A stretch of 64,000 nt of DNA, taken from positions 24,466,317 to 24,530,316 of the forward strand of contig CM055876.1 of NCBI GenBank assembly GCA_029582165.1, read 5' to 3'. This document shows positions 57,581 to 64,000 of this stretch, one piece after another. Each line of letters begins with the position of its first letter. The stretch's first letter is position 1. The translations under genes and the position numbers were made by a program. Below the pieces are notes generated by a model. That model was not told the DNA's origin, ran no database searches, and was given only the letters and a program-made list of their open reading frames with translations. This DNA comes from Portulaca oleracea. Its lineage: Eukaryota; Streptophyta; Magnoliopsida; Caryophyllales; Portulacaceae.

Positions 57581-57985
57581 TATGAATGAATTGAATCAAT
57601 GTTCTTCCTCAGTTTGAACTTGAATTGAACGCCAATGATGCAGAAGATCGAAACAAACCACGTATGGAGGTAGTATGTACCACCCATGGTCATGACGACA
57701 TGCATGGTTTTGGTGGATGAGAGAAATAAGTGAAATATTACACTAAATAATGGATACTTACGCAATGTGGATGGGATAGCTTGTAAAAATTAATTATGTT
57801 ATAATCACGTATGTAAATTTATGTAAATTTTGTAAATTTAATGCAAACTAGATTTAGAGAATCATCATGACCCGCCATCAACATGCATGCACTTTTAAAT
57901 CAAGGTAAACAAAAAATTGATAGACAACCTTTTCTCAAGAGTTTTACCAAATGTATCCTAAAATAAGATTATAGATAAAGAACTA
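57581..57985. terminator. 3' flank of the HD-Zip gene
   Basis: AT-rich UTR-like sequence follows the TGA at 57578-57580. AATAAT at about 57747 is a weak poly-A signal. No other gene seen. Confidence 0.3.
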
Positions 57986-57989
57986 TGAG

Positions 57990-58330
57990 GACTAATGTTC
58001 CATATAACATTTGAATGAATTGAAAGACCATATTTAAGAAGCTAATCCACAACCCTGTTTTCTTGACCATAAATATTAAAAAAAAGAATGCACTGCCTCA
58101 CAAATGCTCGATCATGAACGCGCAAACATCTTGAACCAACAAATAGATCTCTCACGAAATATGAAAATCTCCCTCAATAAGCTTGACGTGGGAGAGATTA
58201 TCTCCCTCTAAATTGGCATTCTTGTATCCAGCCAAAGCAACATCCTATATCCCATTTCTCATTGTTATTACCTCAATGACAAGAGTTGAAACATCCCCAA
58301 GGTTGAAAGTCAATGCCTGCAGAATCCTTT
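57990..58330 (-). pseudogene. RNase H-like (RVT_3) fragment
   Basis: On minus the reading ALTFNLGDVSTLVIEV, then AGYKNANLEGDNLSHVKLIEG and EIYLLVQDVCAFM, fits the RVT_3/RNase H-like domain found in plant LINE-derived and stand-alone proteins (EGDN and IxxLVQD motifs). In-frame stops (for example after RNGI and HIS) show it is a remnant. The N-terminal partner (RT) is not in the adjacent sequence. Confidence 0.6.
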
Positions 58331-58699
58331 CCCAAAAATCTATGATGATATATCCTCCATCATCTACTGCCTATTTTTTGAACCATTAAAATTTTGCTTT
58401 ACTACTAGCCAAGGTAGTTTACCCTATTTAACCGAATATGACTCCTTTGACTTCAGATTCTTAGATGAGCAAGATGACTCAAAAAAAGAATTTTTCATCT
58501 TATTTCTAATCCTCTATTACAGAAGTATGTTTGGCTTTGATAAAAGTTACCCTATAAGCTATTTTAATATTTTGAAAAGGCAGCATTCTTGACTTTCCAT
58601 ATGCTCCAAAAGAGAAAAACATTACAATCCTAGTGTGAATGTGTAAAATGTATTTTACACCAATTTAGAACTTGAAACACTTCCTCATCATGACCTGGA

Positions 58700-59756
58700 A
58701 TCATCATAATCTGATGGTGATAGCAGTGACCTGTCAGACCTCTTTTGCATACTCACAAGAAATTAGTGTCTTTTCATATTCCTCTTCACTACTTGAACAG
58801 TTTTAATTGGATCCGGTTACTCTTGAGCCTAAGTGTGTTTTGGACCATTCCCGGAAGACCTTGGGCTCCCAGGTCTCTTTTTGTCTAAGTATGCAGAATA
58901 ACCAAGAGTGGTCATTGAGGCCTTTTTCCCGTGTCAAGCCCATATTGCCCTAGGAACTCAAGAAAGAAGACGGAGAAGAGAATGAAGGAGAGGGACAGCA
59001 ACAAGTCACGATCGTAATCCACATGGTCACGCCCGTGACCCATCTCTACTCTCAGATGTTGCCATTCGCGAGTCACGCTCGTGACTCTCTAAGTCACCAC
59101 CGTGACTTACCGCGACTTAGAAGACCCTCTCCAAGCAGATAAGGATCACGTCCGTGACCTTCAATGGTCACGACCGTGACCACAAGCTGTAGGTGAAGGC
59201 CCCTTTACCAGAAGGGCCTATCATGACTATGACCTACGAGTGTCGTGCCTATGACTAGGGAAATTTCAAGGTTTTAATGTGTACTCCTTCTCCCTATAAA
59301 TAACTACTCTTTATTATCCTATTAGATAGATAGCTTACGTTTTTTTAGTCTGAAGATGATTAATGAAATTGTTGGGTATTTAAAAATCATTACTCAGATC
59401 TCTCTTGTCTTTATCCATTAGAGTTAATGGTGGTGAATGAGAGTGACTCCTTTAGAGATTAGTTGGTGGAATCCCCTTTAGACTAGTCTTGTTGAAGTCT
59501 CTTTGGATTCTTTCATTGACATGCTGGTGAATGACCCGTTAAGCATCCCCCTAAAAACCCCAGATTAATGTGGTGAATGTTCTTTACATTGATCATATGT
59601 TTATTTGCTTATGTTGCTATTAATCTCGCAAAAATCCATAAATTTTGTTGAGTTGATGAGTTCTAGGTTGGGTATTCTCATATCCTTTGGTTATTAGTGG
59701 ATCCTAGGATTTTAATCTATCATTATTAATATTTTCTTGACCCACACTTTCCATCA
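58700..59756 (+). repeat. LTR of a decayed Ty3/gypsy element (start uncertain)
   Basis: The right end CCATCA is followed directly by a degraded tRNA-Met primer site, so this is a 5' LTR. TG at 58733 (TGTCAGACCTC) is one candidate start. TATAAATAAC near 59294 is the likely TATA box. It carries the CGTGAC palindrome cluster. No second copy lies in the window, so the left limit is not certain. Confidence 0.55.
59025..59182 (+). repeat. Palindrome cluster with TCACG-NN-CGTGA core
   Basis: GGTCACG/CGTGACC around CC (59025-59040). GAGTCACG/CGTGACTC around CT (59070-59087). TAAGTCAC/GTGACTTA around CACC (59090-59109). TCACG/CGTGA around TC (near 59150). TGGTCACG/CGTGACCA around AC (59165-59182). 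The outer arm bases differ between sites but always pair. Confidence 0.9.
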
Positions 59757-59773
59757 TAGTATCAGAGCTTAGG
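59757..59773 (+). other. Primer binding site (tRNA-Met type)
   Basis: TAGTATCAGAGCTTAGG differs from the canonical TGGTATCAGAGC start at one base and adjoins the LTR end. Confidence 0.7.
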
Positions 59774-60248
59774 ATTAGAACTCATACTAGAATTAGAAAT
59801 TTTTGGATTTTTGATGATGTTGTTCTTGATGTATTGGGTTGTTTTCATGATAATTTTTGGGTGTAAAGTTCATGCTTGTGGATTAAACTTGGTGCCTTGA
59901 TGAGTTAGAAGTATTGGGATATCAATTTTATCTCGAGTCCTAGTATTTGTTGAGTGTTGGATTGATTTGCATTGATAATTTTGCCTAGAATTTTATGTTT
60001 TGTTTTGGGTTTTGATGAAATCAGTATGTTTAGTTCGGTTTTTTTGTGATTTTTGGAGCTTAAGTGATTCCTGTACAAACCCTTATATCTTTGGGAGTCC
60101 CTTGACGTGAAAAATTCTTTGATTGGAGTTGAATTGGATTGCTTTCGAGTGAGTTTGGTAATTGAATATCTTGGAGTAACGTGAGGGTTCCTGCTTGATC
60201 ATTCCTTGAGTGTCTGATGTATACTTGATTTTGTGGGATAAATTTAGT
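59774..60248. other. Gypsy element leader
   Basis: T-rich leader sequence between primer site and the hAT insertion, with no frame of note. It continues after 60908 into gag. Confidence 0.4.
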
Positions 60249-60899
60249 TAGAGATGGCTAATAGGTCAGGTCAAGTCGGATTCGTGTTCGTGTCAAACTT
60301 AAACGGGTTCAAAATCCTCCGACCTAAACCTAACCCATTTATTAAACGGGTTGAAAATTGCAATCATTTACCGTTTAAATTTTAAATGGGTTGACCTTAT
60401 TTTGACATGTTTACCCATTTAAGTAAACATGTTAGAATAAATTTATAAATTTACCCATTTAACCATTAACTCATTTATACAAAACGACTCATTGTAGGAT
60501 CGAAATAATGACATATCATACTCAACAATTTGCGTGGTAATATAATTCGAGTTATATATAAGGATATGTCTTTTAATTCATAGTCAAAGATAAATATAAG
60601 TTAAAATTAAAAGTCTTACGTATATTTCAAAGAGTATTAATTGTAACTTTTACCTAAGTTTATTGATAAACGGTATAATTGGGTAACAATTATCGATCAA
60701 ATGACTTGACCCATTTAACATGCCTAATTAAACAGGTTAAGTAGGTGTTTTTCGTATCAAAAATCCTGACCTGAACCTAACCCATTTAATTAAACGGGTT
60801 TTCCATGTCAATCCATTTAATTAAACAGGTTGAAAATTTCTACCTAAACCCGTTTAATATCGTGTTCGGTTCAAGTCGGGTCAGTTTTTCCCAACTCTG
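60249..60899. mobile_element. Non-autonomous hAT element (651 bp)
   Basis: Starts TAGAGATGGCTAATAGG and ends with the inverse of CAGAGTTGGGAAAAACTG. Flanks AATTTAGT (60241-60248) and AATTTAAT (60900-60907) match at seven of eight bases. The interior is made of repeated AAACGGGTT and ACCCATTTA words in both orientations. Confidence 0.75.
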
Positions 60900-61089
60900 A
60901 ATTTAATGTATTGGCTACTTATGTGCGAGATGATCACTTAGTGTGTTCCATAGCCTTGGCGATGATTATTCTATTGAACATGGTGCATTCCCTTTGTCGG
61001 TTTCACCCCATCTTCCCTCCACAAAATTCTCGATCCAAAAGGAACCCCCATCCTCATCTTGTCATCTCTACCTACCCCTTTAAATCCTT

Positions 61090-61930
61090 TATCCCTAGAA
61101 AATGGCTCAACGTCTAGTCAAATGGGCGCAGGAGAAACCCCTCCTACTAGCCCTACTCCCTAATCCCAAACTAGCCTCGATTGGAACGAATCGCAGAAGG
61201 TCAAAACCAAATGAATGGACAAGATATGATCTAACACTAAATGGACGACTTCATAGGAGTTGTGGATACCCCTCGCATTCAACTTTAGATGAGAGGGCTC
61301 CTCACCCTCCTCTTTGAGAATGATTACAGTGGTGCCCCACCCTCAGGTCCGTATGGGCGTATTGATTGGCAATGATGATGGATCGAATGAAGACTCGGAT
61401 GATACCTCTTCCCAAGAGGCTCCTCATATTCGTAGGCCTCGAGATGACTTAAGCGACCTCCGAGTTTACCCTTGTACCTTTGATGGTAGTCCCAACCCCG
61501 ATGACTACTTTGAGTGGGTTCGGGCCATGGAAAGGATATTCGAAATCAAGAAGTATGACGAGTCCAAATTCAAGGTTGCTACCTTACACTTGTCCAAACA
61601 TGCGTCTCTTTGGTACGACAACTTGAAGAAGCAACGAGTAAGAGATGGGTAAACCAAGCATAAGATCTTGGAATAAGAAGAAGTATATGGAGAGATAGTT
61701 TGCTCCATCGAGCTACAAACAAGATTTATACAACATGTTCTTCTCTCTAAGTAAGAGTCCATGAGAGTGGTTAAGTATGTCCGTGAATTTGAGCAACTAA
61801 TGATGAGATGTGACTCACGCGAACCCCGAGAACAACTCATGGCACGATTCTTGAGTTGCCTCGACTACATCATAGCCTCCAAGATCAAGCTTCAAAGTTT
61901 CACCAACATAGCTTCAACATCAAATTAAAG
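61090..61930 (+). pseudogene. Ty3/gypsy Gag, broken
   Basis: The frame from 61314 encodes VYPCTFDGSPNPDDYFEWVR, then MERIFEIKKYDESKFKVATL and HASLWYDNLKKQRVR, the retrotrans_gag core of chromovirus-type gypsy elements. The same frame continues after TAA at 61641-61643 and further stops with MRVVKYVREFEQLMMRC and QLMARFLSCLDYIIASKI, the second half of the domain. Gag would form the particle. Three stops make it inactive. No protease or RT follows before 62,875. Confidence 0.8.
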
Positions 61931-62875
61931 TTCCTTTAGACTAGAATTTTAGGATTTCTACTTAACAATTCTCGGATAAGAATATCTTATTTCTTGTGTA
62001 CTTAGGCATTCAGACTAAAATAGCCTCCATTTGTAATGATAGTTGCCTTCAAGTTTAGATGAGAAGGTACTTTACTCTGATGTGATGGTTCAAGTATGAG
62101 TCTTTAGATAGTCAACCTTGCTTTTGCGTAGTCCTATAATTTGAGAATTCTTATAATGGTCATATATTCATCTGTGCTTCAATGTATACATATCTCAGTT
62201 AGAACTTTGACGTAGTTGAATATATAATTTTTACGATTATTTTTATAGTGGAATTGACTATATTGAGGGTCATTTTACTTCATCTTCTTGTTTCTGATCT
62301 GTATATCTCTTTTAAATATTTTATATTATGATTGAGTACCAATGTGTTTAGAAATCCTTTAATGATTTTATGATAATAATATGTCAAGATGGACATTTTA
62401 GCAATATAAGGAGTTGAATGATAGTGAAGATCAAACTGTTGTTGGTGTACTTCTAACTTATTATTCAACTTGTACCATTTTCCTATGTACCTTTAATTTT
62501 TATATATATTAATGTCGACATTAACATCAGTAACTTTCAATATATTTACAAGATATTGAAAATATTGAAGAGAAAATTGAAGAATCATATCATAAAAGGC
62601 AACAAAGTCATAAGCGAAAGTGAAACGATCAAGAAAGGCGAAGGTGCCTTAATGGGGGCTAACCATTCTACACCACCTAGAGGTAAAGTACTACTTTCTT
62701 GGGCATTTTACCATTCTAAGTTAATTATAAATTATGCAAGAGGTGCTAATACGTTTAAGGAAAACCAATGCAAGGAATGATAAATGTATTCTTGAAAAGG
62801 TTATGTCGATGATCAAGTCAATATAGTTATTAATGAGTCTCCTGCATAATTAGTTAAGTTGTTTACATCTCTTTC
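61931..62875. other. Intergenic DNA between two retroelements
   Basis: No recognised domain. The gypsy sequence fades after 61930 and no pol is seen. An open frame at 62556-62780 has no recognised motif. Confidence 0.35.
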
Positions 62876-64000
62876 TGTAGAAAAAATAAGGTTGGCACTC
62901 AACTTATTGTTTTATTGATTATCAACCAAAACTATTTATACAAAATCTAGTCGCAGTCCTAGATCAACCAGGAAACAAAAGGAATTCTTTTCCTAATACA
63001 ATTAGGTAGCAAAGAGACCTATCACAACTAGTCTCACTCTCCTATTCTAAATGCAATTCTATAATAGAATATTGTTTTATATTGACAGAATACTAATTGC
63101 ATTAGTTGTTAACACTCCCCCTCAAGTTGGAGCATAGAGATTGAAAATGCCCAACTTGGTCTTCAAAAACTGAAAGTGGTCTTGACCAAGGGCTTTAGTG
63201 AACATATTGGCAGGTTGTTGCTTTGTGGAGATCTTCTGCAATTCTAGAATTCCCGCCTCAAGTTTTTTCCGAACAAAATGACAAACAATTTCAATGTGTT
63301 TAGTGCATTCATGGAAAACGGGGTTATGAGCGATGTGAAGAGCAGCCTAATTGTCACAAAACAGGTGCATTGGCTTATCGAGAAATACTCCCAAAGCAGC
63401 AAGGAATGTTTTGAGTCATGTAAGTTCACTTGCAGCATCTGCCAGGGACCGATACTCCGCTTCTGCTGATGACCTTGACACTGTGGTTTGCTTCTTGGTT
63501 TTCTAAGAGATAGGAGATTTACCAAGCATTATAAAATATCCGGTGAGAGATTTTCGGGTCAAAGGACATGCCCCCCAATCAGAGTCACAATACCTTATTA
63601 GTTGTAAAGAGGATTCTCTCTGCAGTAATAGGCCTTGACCTACAGTACCTTTAATATATCGAACTACTCTTCGAGCGGTTTCCATGTGTTCCTCTTTGGG
63701 TGATTGCATAAACTTGGAAAGTATATGTACTGCATATGTGAGATCCGGACGAGTGATTGTGAGGTAAATAAGGCCTCCTACTAACCGCCTATAAGAGGTA
63801 GGATCTGCTAACTCTCTCCCTTTAGCCAATGCTAATTTGTGATTTTGCTCCATACGAAAAGTGGATGGTTTCGCTCCTAATAATCCACATTCATCGATTA
63901 TCTCCAAGGCATATTTTCGTTGACATAAAAATAAGCCTTGAGTTCCCCTTGATACCTCAATTCCGAGAAAATATTTCAATGGTCCCAAATCTTTGATGTT
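62876..64000 (-). mobile_element. 3' half of a Ty1/copia element (minus strand), runs off window
   Basis: LTR at 62876-63114 (239 bp, TGTAGAAAAAATAAGG...GTTAACA on plus). The polypurine tract CTTGAGGGGGAG lies next to it on minus. Upstream on minus is the end of pol. The 5' part is outside the window. The low number of lesions suggests a young copy. Confidence 0.9.
63122..64000 (-). pseudogene. Copia RT C-terminus and RNase H (two stop codons)
   Basis: One minus-strand frame runs from the window edge to TGA at 63122-63124. LKYFLGIEVSRGTQGLFLCQRKYA and RRLVGGLIYLTITRPDLTYAV are the conserved end of copia RT. HMETARRVVRYIKGTVGQGL, YCDSDWGACPLTRKSLTGY, KTKKQTTVSRSSAEAEYRSL and KQQPANMFTKALG are RNase H. 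An in-frame TAG at 63503-63505 replaces the usual Trp of the SWKTKKQ motif, and a TAG at 63347-63349 follows the CDN motif. Otherwise the frame is complete. Confidence 0.88.

Overview
The window is repeat-rich nuclear DNA from a flowering plant, most likely a eudicot. Plant LTR retrotransposons, an L1-type LINE, hAT, Mutator-like, CACTA-like and Tourist-like DNA elements, and one HD-Zip I homeobox gene with a plant intron support this. I cannot name the species. No bacterial genes, rRNA, tRNA or CRISPR were seen.

Region 1-21,220. A long AT-rich non-coding element (probably the LTR or leader of a minus-strand retroelement) carries two insertions. One is a non-autonomous Ogre/Tat-like LTR element, from the window edge to 11,050. 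It has no gag-pol, but it has an antisense, intron-containing plant mobile domain (PMD) gene and two tandem arrays. The other is a full-length but broken L1-type LINE, 12,833-18,426, with an 18-bp target duplication.

Region 21,221-39,965. One old plus-strand Ty1/copia element can be followed through gag, protease, integrase, RT (YVDD), RNase H, polypurine tract and 3' LTR. It has been split repeatedly by later insertions whose target-site duplications can be read: a short hAT, a Tat-type solo LTR, a second gypsy-type solo LTR, a CACTA-like element that itself holds a Pack-MULE-like element with a captured gene fragment, a Tekay-like solo LTR with a minisatellite, a 1.35-kb hAT derivative, a 5.4-kb hAT with a decayed transposase (itself hit by two MITEs), and a Mutator-type MITE.

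Region 40,000-55,900. Gene-poor DNA holds a Tourist-like MITE, a 1.6-kb Mutator-like element with 9-bp TSDs, a complete short gag-pro-only copia element (minus strand, 5-bp TSD), two elements sharing the ATTGGATTCTAATAAT terminus beside (TA)n tracts, and two copies of another MITE.

Region 56,166-57,580. The only convincing host gene is a two-exon HD-Zip I transcription factor of the ATHB-7/ATHB-12 type.

Region 57,600-64,000. An RNase H-like fragment is followed by a decayed Ty3/gypsy element (LTR, tRNA-Met-type primer site, broken gag) carrying a hAT derivative, then the 3' half of a minus-strand copia element running off the window.

The most unusual signal is shared by four separate retroelements (around 10.0 kb and through element A, 21.05-21.18 kb, 22.9-24.15 kb, 59.0-59.2 kb). 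Each has a cluster of short hairpin palindromes with an element-specific loop core. The arms differ from site to site but stay complementary. In the two Tat-type LTRs a further structured block downstream of the TATA box shows compensatory base-pair changes.
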